Origin: Boletus sp. NGJ
Taxonomy: Eukaryota; Basidiomycota; Agaricomycetes; Boletales; Boletaceae
Reading direction: 5' to 3'
Assembly: GCA_019096195.1 (NCBI GenBank)
Contig: JAGTXK010000052.1
Location: 167,128 to 231,127 of the forward strand
DNA length: 64,000 nucleotides
Below the pieces are notes generated by a model. The model was not told the DNA's origin and searched no databases. It worked only from the letters and a program-made list of their open reading frames with translations. Positions 55,465 to 64,000 of this stretch are shown one piece after another. A program made the translations under genes and the position numbers. The first letter of the stretch is position 1. Every line of letters begins with the position of its first letter.

Positions 55465-57072
55465 CTACTTTATGTCACCCCTTGAAGGGTCCTGAGTGGC
55501 ATGCCCATCATCCAATGTCCCTGGCATATTGGGGATGGGGAAACCATTCTGGAATGTGAAAGGTTGACTGCCAAAGTAGTAACCTGGCATATTGAAAGGT
55601 ATTCCACCTTGATGACCTGCCTGAGGCAGAGCATCACCACCAGGCACTGGCATAGTAGGAGGACCATGATGTGAGGGATCTATGTTTGGAAACCTTCCCA
55701 AGCCACCATATGGCCCAAAGAAAGGCCTGGGATAACCTTGGAATTGTGGTCCAGGTCCTGGAGGTGAAAGCAAACCTGCTGGATAAGGGACATGCTCCTG
55801 AGGGACACCCACACTACTGTGAGTGGTGTCTCTAACTTGTGATATGCCAGGTAGTGGCTGGGGTGGGAACAGAGGCATGTCACATCCAGCAGGAGGATAA
55901 CTTGTAATGCCAGGTGGCACCATGGCAGGCTGGGTACATGTGTCAACAGCTGAGATGCTGACTGGGCAATTCTTGTCATGTAGTGGCAGTAGAGACTCAC
56001 TTGATGGCAAAGGATCCAGACTGCCATTGTGGGAAGAGGACTTGAGCCTAGAAACAGACATGGAATATTGCCTGCTGATGTCTTTCAGATTCAGTGTGGT
56101 GACATGAGCTGATGACGTGATGTGGTTGGCAGATTTATTAGGAACACTAGCACTTGGGGTGAAAGTCATAGAACCATTAAGTGATGGAGCCTGCTGCAAT
56201 ACCATAGAATCTGCAGAAGCAGAGAAGGGATCTGCATGGTGTTTGTGAAGGCTGAAAGGATCATCGACATCTTATATGTCAGAGGTACCAACCAAGTCCT
56301 TAGTAAGAACATGGGGCTTGGGACATTCATGAATCATAGGTTCAATAACACTCTTCATATTGATCACCATAGATATAGTGGAGAAGCCACAATTATAAAA
56401 GAACTTGCAATAATTAGTGGCAAAGAATCTCAAAGTTACATATATACACTCACCTTATCCTCAAATGAAGCAGGTGATGCAGCACTGCCTCTCTTTCTAG
56501 TCTTTCTAGCCCATTCTGAAGCTTTACCTTTGTTGGTTCTAAAGGAAGGGTGTGGGACCTCGACAATGATGTGCTTTTGAGTCTTTACAGGATGGTTTGA
56601 TCTGTCAACCTTGGCCTTTCACTTGTGAGATACCAGCACCCTGCCATCATCCAAGGCCAATATATTGTTACAATGACCTCCAAAACTGTTGTAATGTCTA
56701 ACTCTAAGAGGTCTCTTCTTCATTAGCATTGCTTGTACCCTCATCCTCCTTGCCCTTCCCCTTATCAGAAAGAAATTCTGAACCCAAAGGTGAGCTAATA
56801 TCTTGTATCTTGTTGTCCAAATTATTGAAGTCAAAAACTGCAATGGCATGCTTGGCCTGTGTTCAAGCTTGTCCCTTTCAGTTATGCAAGTACCTCTTAT
56901 CCACAGCAGCAGGAGGCACCTCTTGCACCTTGTCTGAGTCAGAGAGGGACAAAGCATTGCCAGTCAACCTTACAGGTAGCACCTTCTCTTTGCCTTTTCT
57001 CTGGGGGGCACTGTCCTCTGAGCCAACAATAGTTAGGCAAGAACCTGGATATGGGTAACCTGTGTGGGTCAT
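55465..57072 (-). pseudogene. Proline-rich low-complexity gene divergent from the hAT transposase
   Basis: Minus-strand pieces: MTHTGYPYPGSCLTIVGSED and VLPVRLTGNALSLSDSDKV (57072-56878), then after a stop HAIAVFDFNNLDNKIQD and DKGKGKEDEGTSNANEEE (56860-56700). KSTSLSRSHTL-type sequence comes next, and a 246-aa frame (56205-55465) with PPGPGPQFQGYPRPFFGPYG and GYYFGSQPFTFQNGFPIP. It is Pro/Gly/Ser-rich with no domain I can name. It may be a second gene of the hAT element or a host remnant; CpG is almost absent. Confidence 0.45.
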
Positions 57073-57135
57073 GGGTATGGGTACAGGTATAGCTATTAGA
57101 TACCCATATCCCTATACCCATAATATGGGTATGTA
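57072..57135. repeat. Small imperfect hairpin of TATGGGTA/TACCCATA units
   Basis: GGGTATGGGTACAGG followed by TACCCATATCCCTATACCCA and then ATATGGGTATG can fold on itself. It lies between the divergent proline-rich frame and the hAT transposase. 57136-57598 shows only a short frame with coding-like residues (SIAFGENSNMLKW). Confidence 0.4.
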
Positions 57136-57598
57136 CTAGTACAGCTGTGGATACAGACACTATATAATCTGTTGGAATGGAGAGCATAGCCTTTGGAGAA
57201 AATAGTAACATGTTAAAGTGGCTTATAAATGGCTATGAAAATTGCCTTGACTGTCATCCTTCAACCATTGTCATTCAAGGACTGAGTGGCAAGATGTTCA
57301 CAGAGGCACCCAAATATAGTATAAAGCTGACAGACAAAGCAAAGGCAGCACATGAAGAACAGCAGCAAAAGGCAGAGAAGTGAAAGAATAATCAATATGG
57401 AGATGGCAAGGCTTCCAAGAAGGCTTGTTTGGCACTGCAGTCTGCTAAGCAGGCCTGAGCATCACTACCTTCTTCAGTTGAACAGGCAATGGTCAAGGAT
57501 GTCCTTAACAAAGATTCAGCATCCCCCAGACCAAAGCCAATAGGCCCAGAGGATGAGTTGTGTATGTTGCCACTTAAATAAAGATTGTGAGGGGTTGA

Positions 57599-58951
57599 AT
57601 GACACCTGCAGCTCATCTAATGAAGGAGTGGGTCTCACCTGTGTATGCTTTTTTTGTGGCAAAGCCAAGCATCATCAATGTCAACGGCTGGCATACATAT
57701 GACTTCAAGTGCAGTGCATGTGGTTGCAAGGCCATGGTCTGTCACTTCCTTGACATTCAAGATGCCTGGTCGACCAGTAATCTGTGCAAACATGTGAAGG
57801 CATGCCATGGCTGGGGACCCACTGTTCTATCAACTACTGATCAGGTCAAGAATGCTGATGAAGTATGTATCAAGATTGTTAAAACATTTGCATGTGATGG
57901 ATCCATTACCGCAGTGTTCAAGAGAAAGGGGAATGGCAAAGTCACATACTCCAACTGGCCACATACACAACAGGACATGAGATGAGCTTGAACCCTTGGA
58001 CACATCAGCCTTGAATAATGCTGCTGTTTTTAGGGCAGAGGTCATGTGCTGGACCACTGAAAGTCTACAATTATTTTCCATAGTCAAAGACCATGGTTTT
58101 CAGTGTCTCATGAAAACTGGCCGCCCTGAGTATTATATACCATCTCATGTGACTATATCCCATGATGCACATCTTGTTTTTGCATGCACTCATATTTGGA
58201 TTGCTTAAATGTTAAGGGTTAGCCATATGTGAATTAATTGAGAGAATGTACTGATTTACTTATCAGTAATATGACAGCAAACTGAATTTAATGACAGACA
58301 CATGGACATCACTGAACCATTGTGCATTCATTGCATTTTTGGTGCACTTGGAGCACAAAGGGCAGGTGCTGTGCATGCCCTTAGATATCATTGAGGTTGC
58401 CAAGGTGAAAGGCCTTACCTCTTTATGGAATATGCTATTATTGAACCAACCTTGCTAGTCATACACAGGACTCGAGCTGGTGACAGTATTTGTGTCAATG
58501 CTGGAAGAGTTTGGATTAACTAATAAAGTTAGTTTTGAGTGAATGTTAAAACCTACAGTGCACTAAGCAAACCTGTGCCAGATACTTGTGGTAACATGTG
58601 ACAATGCCTCAAACAACAGTGTAATGGTTGATGAAATGAGTGACCTTACAATTATGTATATTCATGTTTGCCAGTGCTGCCAATCATACTTGTTGTTTTC
58701 TTCATATTGTGAATCTGGTGGCCAAGTCACTGATTCAGCTGTTTGATGTGAAAAAGGATGTGGAGGATGATGAGTTGAATGAGTTGTGGCAAGACTTGGC
58801 AGAGGAGGAAGCAAAGGCATTGATTAACATGGGAACAGAGCGAGCACTAGGCAATGTCAATGTTGCTGAAGATGAAGTGGATAATGTTGAAGAATGGATT
58901 GATGAGATATGTAAGTGAGATGACAGAGGATGAAAGGCTGCAGCTGGTGAG
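57599..58951 (+). pseudogene. hAT-family transposase, cut off by Gypsy-B
   Basis: MTPAAHLMKEWVSPVYAFF opens the protein. A BED-type zinc finger follows (CSACGCKAMVCHF ... NLCKHVKACHG, about residues 38-66), then VKNADEVCIKIVKTF and GSITAVFKRKGNGKVTYSNW. Later pieces in shifted frames: LFSIVKDHGFQCLMKTGRPE, TWTSLNHCAFIAFLVHLEHK, VTCDNASNNSVMVDEM and CCFLHIVNLVAKSLIQLFD (58699-58760), ending in an acidic stretch at 58918. These match the hAT RNase-H-like core in order. The C-terminal dimerisation domain is missing because the Gypsy-B LTR starts at 58952. Confidence 0.8.
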
Positions 58952-59841
58952 TGTTCCAGACAATGAAGGGGGTACACCTTTTTCCCTCCCTTTTATACTT
59001 CCTTCATCTCCAGTCATCAACAACTTGTGGGGAGACCTCTCATTTCACTCCTCAGAGACAACATGGGAAAGCTTTCTTATAGGAGAACACCTAGCACTCG
59101 GTACTTCCCTCAATGATACTGCCTTCTAGGGCAGTGAACAACCATCTGTGAGATCCTGGATCTCTCTGATGGCTATCTTCTCCATCCTGTATCTTCTTTA
59201 TTTCCCATTTTACTCTTAATCTATGCTTCATATCAGACACTGCCTCCTCAGCTATGCTCTCTTGTGCATAGCCTGTGTTCCACCACTTCCAGCCTCATCC
59301 CAGATTCAATTCTCCTTTCTACTTATGGTAACTCCACTTATGCCTACCCTAAAGGGGTAAGCTCTATATATAGTTAGTTGATCCCTGTATCTCCCAACCT
59401 TGATCTACACCATATCCCGTGTAATCTACCCAACTCTAGATTCCACCTTACTTCAGACGTCTACATCCACTCTGGAAGTAATCACCCTAGTGCTTGTGAT
59501 ACTCCTCATATTCACCTCGCACTTGTGCAATATCCTTGCTATCTCCTTGTGTGCTTAACCAGTGGCAACACCAATGCAGATAGGTTCTGCACTGCAGAGT
59601 ATTAGCCTGCAAATGATAGGACTGCGCCACTATCATCAAAGCCCAAGACTCCACCATTGGTCATAGAGAGACTCCAACCCCAGGGGAGACTCTACATAAA
59701 GCTAGCTGTCAGTCTGCATATCTAGGGAACTTGGGCCTAGGGAGCCATTTGTTCAAGTTCAGCTAGTCCAGTAATCAACTAGGAGGTTGATTACTAGGGA
59801 ATGTGTCATCAAGTTACCTGGCGTAACAAAAGATCAAGGTT
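58952..59841 (+). repeat. Gypsy-B 5' LTR with self-complementary primer site
   Basis: 877-bp LTR, TGTTCCAGAC...GGCGTAACA. TATATATAG at 59365-59373 precedes AACCTTGATCT (59396-59406) by 31 bp. The site 2 nt inside the LTR (59831-59841) reads AGATCAAGGTT, the exact 11-nt complement. As in Gypsy-A, this points to Tf1-type self-priming. 59842-60134 is the leader with no ORF of note. Confidence 0.82.
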
Positions 59842-60134
59842 ATCAATTGTTGCGACTATCTAGTCCAACACTCCCATCTATTCAGGAATAGAACTGCCTA
59901 TCAGAGAATAGGCCCTTACTCTACACACTGCACAGAATCAACCTCTTCCAGCTCTTATAGAGGCAGGACCAAGAAGAAGAGGCCACATCAACATGGGCTT
60001 CCACTCCTACCTCTGAAATGTCTTCAACAAGAAGGATTCCAGGGTCATCTTCCCACTACAACAACCCTCCTTCCCATACATTTCCAGATCCACCCAGGTG
60101 ACCAGATTTTCCAGGTGGTCTCTACTCTTGAACT

Positions 60135-60698
60135 GTGATCCCATCAGCAGATCCTATCCCACTGCCCACATTCCAACCAGTTCCCATCAGAGTAGATTCC
60201 CCAGATCCATTTGATCCCAATCAAAGTAGAAGATCTAGTCCAGATCCCAACCTCCCAAAAAATTCCCAACCAAACAAAGACTTAGATGATGAAGACATGG
60301 TTGAAATTAAAGCTGCACTGCCAGAGGAGTTCACTGGCGAGACCAACGATGCCAAGAGATGGCTCATGGCAATGAAAGGATACTTCCATCTCAGAGGCCC
60401 AGACAAATTCTCAGAGAAAGCCAAAAGGCTCATCCTGCTGAACAGAATGTCCAAGGGAAGAGGAAAAGCATTTGCAGAAGCCTGGTTAACCAGGTTACTC
60501 GACAACACAGTGCCAGATGCAGACAAATCCTATCTCAAAATAAAGAAAGCCTTCACCCTCACCTTCACCCCCCACAACACTAGCAACCTAGCCATGGCAG
60601 AACTCAGATCCCTTCAACAAGACAAAAGGGATCCAAAGGAATTTGACAAGTTCATCTCCCAATTCTTCCCAATACATCCAAACCCTTCACCCTTATGA
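60135..60698 (+). pseudogene. Gypsy-B gag, truncated by deletion
   Basis: A 187-aa frame from MIPSADPIPLPTFQ with a Pro/Asp-rich start, then ALPEEFTGETNDAKRWLMAM and SKGRGKAFAEAWLTRLLDN, the retrotransposon gag fold, to RDPKEFDKFISQF. The zinc knuckle is absent: the sequence passes straight into RNase H at about 60685. Confidence 0.8.
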
Positions 60699-62541
60699 TT
60701 GATGCCTCCCTCACCACATCTGGAGCAGTACTCATGCAGATCAACAACAATGGAGACATGCAACCTTGTGGTTATCTCTCCCAGACTTTCTCTCCCGCAG
60801 AGAGAAACTATGACATGTATGACAGGGAACTATTGGCTGTCATACAAGGTCTAAAGGAATAGTGGCAATATCTCCTCAGATCGCCCCACCCCATGACAGT
60901 GCTAACTGATCACAAAAACCTCACAAGCATGGTGGCTCCTGTTCCTACAAGACTACAACATGGTCTACCACACCTTGTTAGAAACCAAAATGGCCCCTGC
61001 TGACACCCTATCGTGTCGAGACGAAATTGATACTTCCAAAGATAATGATAATGTCCAACTTCTTCCATCTGACACCTTCAATCATCAAGTCCGAATGATC
61101 GACCTGGCATTAGCTGAGAAAATTAAGGGACCCTCCTCATCTGACCCCTTAATTCTTTCTACCCTGGAACGAATAGAGAAAGACAAACCCCTCTTTGGAA
61201 GATCAAATGTGGAAGACTGGACCTTTGACAATGGCAACTTATACTTCAAGAATTGAATGAATATTCTGGGACCAGCCCAACAGGAGCTGGTATCATCTGT
61301 CCATTCCTTCTTTGAAGGAGGGCATGGAGGACACCTTCGCATCACCACTCTCCTGGCCAAAAATTACTGGTGGCCCAGACTCACTGCATTCATTTGAAAA
61401 TACGTCACCAGCTGTGCCATCTGTCAAAGTAATAAAGTCCAAACTCATCCCACAGTACCGCCGACCACCCCATTTGCCTTTTGAAGGACACCATCCATTT
61501 CAAAACCTTTCAGTGGATCTCATCACTGACATTCCCCTGGTGAATGAATTTGATTCTGTTATGGTTGTGGTTGACCATGGCCTTAGTAAGAGGGTAATTC
61601 TCACCCCTTGCATGAAAATGGTGAATGCCACAGGCATAGCCCACCTGTTTTTTGAAAATGTATTTAAACGATATAGATTACATGACAAAATCATGTTTGA
61701 TTAAGGACCTCAATTTGCATCCGCCTTTGCAAGGGAACTTGCAAGATTGCTGAATTACTATATAGCCCTCTCAACAGCTTACCACCCACAGACTGATGGG
61801 GAAACTGAACGATACAACCAAGAACTAGAAACCTACATATGGATCTTCTGTGATAGCTAACCCCAGAAATGGCTGGAACTTCATCCTTTTGCAGAGTTCA
61901 CTCACAACTCTGCCAAACACTCTATAATAGGAAGATTCCCATTCTCCTTGATTCTCAGATATGAACCCAGATCATATCCTTCACTAGGAAAAACCTTCCT
62001 CCCAGCCTTGGAACAATGCCTCTCTGGATTAGAGGGTGCCTGATCAGAAGTGGAAGCCACACACAAACTGGCACAACAATAAATGAAAGAGAGAACCCTC
62101 TCCCACTTTGTACCATGGAAACTTAGAGATAAAGTCTGGCTGGAAGCTAAGAACCTAAAATTACAGGTTCCCTCCCAGAAACTCTCCCCAAAATGAACTG
62201 GACCATTTGAAATCATACAAGTGGTATTATCTGTCTCCTACCAACTAAAACTCCCACCCCAATGAAAGATCCACAACATATTCCATGCCTCCTTGTTGTC
62301 TCCATATAAGGAAACTCTGGAGCATGGACCAAATTACCCTCGGCCATCTCCAGAACTGATCAGAATGGAAGAGGAATACAAGGTGGACAGCATTGTTGAC
62401 CACAAGGGGATTGCCAGACGAAGGCAATACTTGGTGCACTGGAAAGGATACACTGCCACCAAATGGACTTGGGAATCTGAGTCCAACTTGGGAAACGCCA
62501 AGAGTATTCTGGAGGAATATAAAAGGCAGCTCAAACTCTGA
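60685..62541 (+). pseudogene. Gypsy-B RNase H, integrase and chromodomain
   Basis: RNase H: LMIDASLTTSGAVLMQI, YDMYDRELLAVIQGLKE, LTDHKNLTSM. Integrase zinc part: GGHGGHLRITTLLAKNYWWP and CAICQSNK. Core: [57 protein letters not shown]-terminal part: HNIFHASLLSPYKE. Chromodomain (62360-62541): YLVHWKGYTATKWTWES. At least eight in-frame stops (for example 60860, 61390, 61703, 61858) show long inactivity. Confidence 0.88.
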
Positions 62542-62549
62542 GCAAACTC

Positions 62550-63369
62550 CATGCCCCAAGATCTCTCTTCCCTCTTGATCACCATCTCACAAGTCCAACA
62601 TGCCCTAATCCAAGCCCACCTCCAAGTACGCCACCCTGACCTTGATATTCCCCAACATGCCGCCACCCACGCATATTTTTGCCACATCGACTACTGCCCA
62701 TATCACCACGAGTACTAGTGAATGGCCCAGATCCCCCTCTCCCAAAGAATCCAATGTCTCCCAGTCTTTACCCACCATATTTTCTATGCCACCACCCTTG
62801 AAAGTACTGAAACCCTTTGTGCTCCCAAAGGATTCCCTCACTTCACAGCAAATGACATACTCATCCAAGTAACCCACGCTTATAAAGTCTAGGTGGCCCT
62901 TCACACCATTCTCGCTGGGACTGCCTAGAGCTCAGCAAGTGAGACTCCCTTGCAGGGAGCTCTCACTGCCACCATTGAACTCCTCTGCCTTCAGGATCTC
63001 CTCCTTGACCTTCTCTGCATCAAGGGAGTTGATTTCGCAATATCCCTACTTCCACTCTCCCTCATCTCTCAAAATCTCCAACCTATTCTCTCCATGCTGT
63101 CCGATGAACAAAGAGAAGTTTTCTTTGCCCCCACAGACTCACCCCCAGGCAACCCACATAGCCATAGGGCTGGAACTCCATTTCATTTTCCCACTCAATT
63201 GGGAAATTCAAACATTAATAGAAACCATGAGAAGACTCCAGGAACAACTGGATTGACAGCAGGAGACTCAAAAGATACCCTTGTCAACACCCCCATTGAC
63301 ACTCCAATTTCCTCCCAGCAAAGCATCCTCATCACACCAGAACCAGCCATTTCGGAACCACCTTGGTGA
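62550..63369 (+). pseudogene. Extra 3' reading frame of Gypsy-B, unknown function
   Basis: Begins MPQDLSSLLITISQVQHALI right after the chromodomain stop. It goes on with LQVRHPDLDIPQHAATHAYF and a short Cys/His cluster (CHIDYCPYH), then after stops a leucine-rich stretch (ATIELLCLQDLLLDLLCIKG) and a Pro/Ser/Thr-rich tail ending AISEPPW. No membrane segment typical of env proteins is evident. It sits where errantiviruses carry env, but I see no homology to one. Confidence 0.5.
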
Positions 63370-63422
63370 CTACATCAAACCAGAAGTGTCCTCTTCTCCT
63401 CGGGACTCTCCCATCCCTATAC

Positions 63423-64000
63423 TGTTACAGTTACAGAAGGGGGTACATCTTTTCCTCTCCCTTCACCTCCTCCCAGACTCTGGGACGACCTATTCTTTGA
63501 TGCCTCCAACTACCTGGGATTCCCCTGCAATGCCCATACAAGCATCACTCCATCTGAAACTCCCTTTCTGAGTGATGCACCACTATGGCTGTGACATAGC
63601 CTTCTTTATTTCACCTTCTATATATTTCACCTCTGATACAATCATAGACATTGCCTCCTCGGCTGTGTTCTCTTACACACAGCCCAGTATTCCACCTTCC
63701 TCATTTGACCCATGATATGATCCTTTATGGTAATACTTACAATTACCATATATGATACAAAGCCTGCCCTGAATTGGGAAGGCCTATTTATACGGGCATC
63801 CACCCTTCATGTAAATCCCAACCTACAGTGGCTCAAAAAACTGTCCGCATGTTTGGTCATTTTTCACTAAACGCATTATTCCCCAATAACTCCTAACCCT
63901 TACCCTAACATATAGGCGTATGAAATAAAGCACTGACCCTTGGCTTTCTATCCATTAAGGCTTTAAGACATATGAATAAGAATTGATGAACTGGCAGCCA
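63423..64000 (+). repeat. Gypsy-B 3' LTR, interrupted by a Tc1-like end
   Basis: Begins TGTTACAGTTACAGAAGGGGG. At 63826 a Tc1-like terminus (CAGTGGCTCAAAAAACTGTCC) starts after the TA in CCCAACCTA, exactly within the predicted RNA-start motif. The Tc1 element runs off the window. Confidence 0.8.

Larger units (their letters stand above)
58952..64000 (+). mobile_element. Gypsy-B, Ty3/gypsy deletion derivative, continues beyond window
   Basis: Inserted in the hAT transposase (GTGAG at 58947-58951 is the expected left duplication). 5' LTR 58952-59828, gag 60135-60698, RNase H 60690-60960, integrase and chromodomain 60960-62541, extra frame 62550-63369, 3' LTR from 63423. Protease and RT are missing. 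It needs proteins from a full-length relative to move. It is plus-strand, unlike the other retroelements here. Confidence 0.9.

Noticed and set aside
62245-62904. Minus-strand ORFs of 99-117 aa
   Set aside because: They are shadows of the Gypsy-B chromodomain and the extra frame on the plus strand.

Overview
The window reads as nuclear DNA of a filamentous basidiomycete, most likely an Agaricomycete. Host genes are cut by many 45-80 bp GT-AG introns, a short internal array carries the TTAGGG telomere-type unit, and the mobile elements are fungal types: chromodomain Ty3/gypsy, Ty1/copia, Tc1/mariner, an IS630-like DDE element and hAT. I did not identify the species.

Layout. 1-5791 is the 5' part (minus strand) of a decayed Ty3/gypsy element (Gypsy-A copy 1), inserted into a fold-back element (5792-6579) and followed by a small pogo-like MITE. 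7.1-30.3 kb is a CpG-rich host gene island: a membrane-anchored SDR oxidoreductase; a GPI-type GH13 amylase relative that lacks the catalytic nucleophile; an unknown 424-aa protein; a FrnE/DsbA-like thiol oxidoreductase; an inverted-repeat hairpin; a CDK9-like kinase fragment; an unknown multi-exon gene; a GT25 glycosyltransferase; a WD40 protein with a frameshift; and a compact housekeeping cluster of YOP1 (ER shaping), OST5 (oligosaccharyltransferase subunit) and RPA12 (RNA polymerase I subunit), followed by a decayed RPA12 duplicate.

30,328-54,360 is one Ty1/copia insertion (Copia-C). Its two LTRs and perfect AAGTT target-site duplication can still be paired although it has been split by at least five younger insertions, three of which carry further insertions. 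Copia-A lies in its 3' LTR with GGGGA duplications and holds a 3.6-kb IS630/mariner-like element and a 1.08-kb fold-back element. Gypsy-A copy 2 lies near the 3' end, a Tc1-like element in the integrase, and a solo LTR of Gypsy-B (itself carrying a truncated Tc1) in gag. For two of the insertions, removing the element and one TA restores a sensible reading frame in the host element.

54.4-64 kb holds a CpG-depleted copy of a host gene, minisatellite-like DNA, a proline-rich ORF set divergent from a broken hAT transposase, and Gypsy-B (58,952 to beyond the window), a deletion derivative without protease or RT but with an extra reading frame after its chromodomain.

Most notable observations: a two-gene IS630/mariner-like element with a SAM-like passenger gene; 11-nt complementarity between the PBS and the predicted RNA 5' end in both gypsy families (Tf1-like self-priming); tRNA-iMet anticodon-loop primer sites in both copia families; loss of CpG in one LTR of Copia-C but not in its sister; and a GH13 protein with Asp to Ser at the nucleophile. 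Exon boundaries were inferred by eye from frame, GT-AG sites and family resemblance; no search was run.
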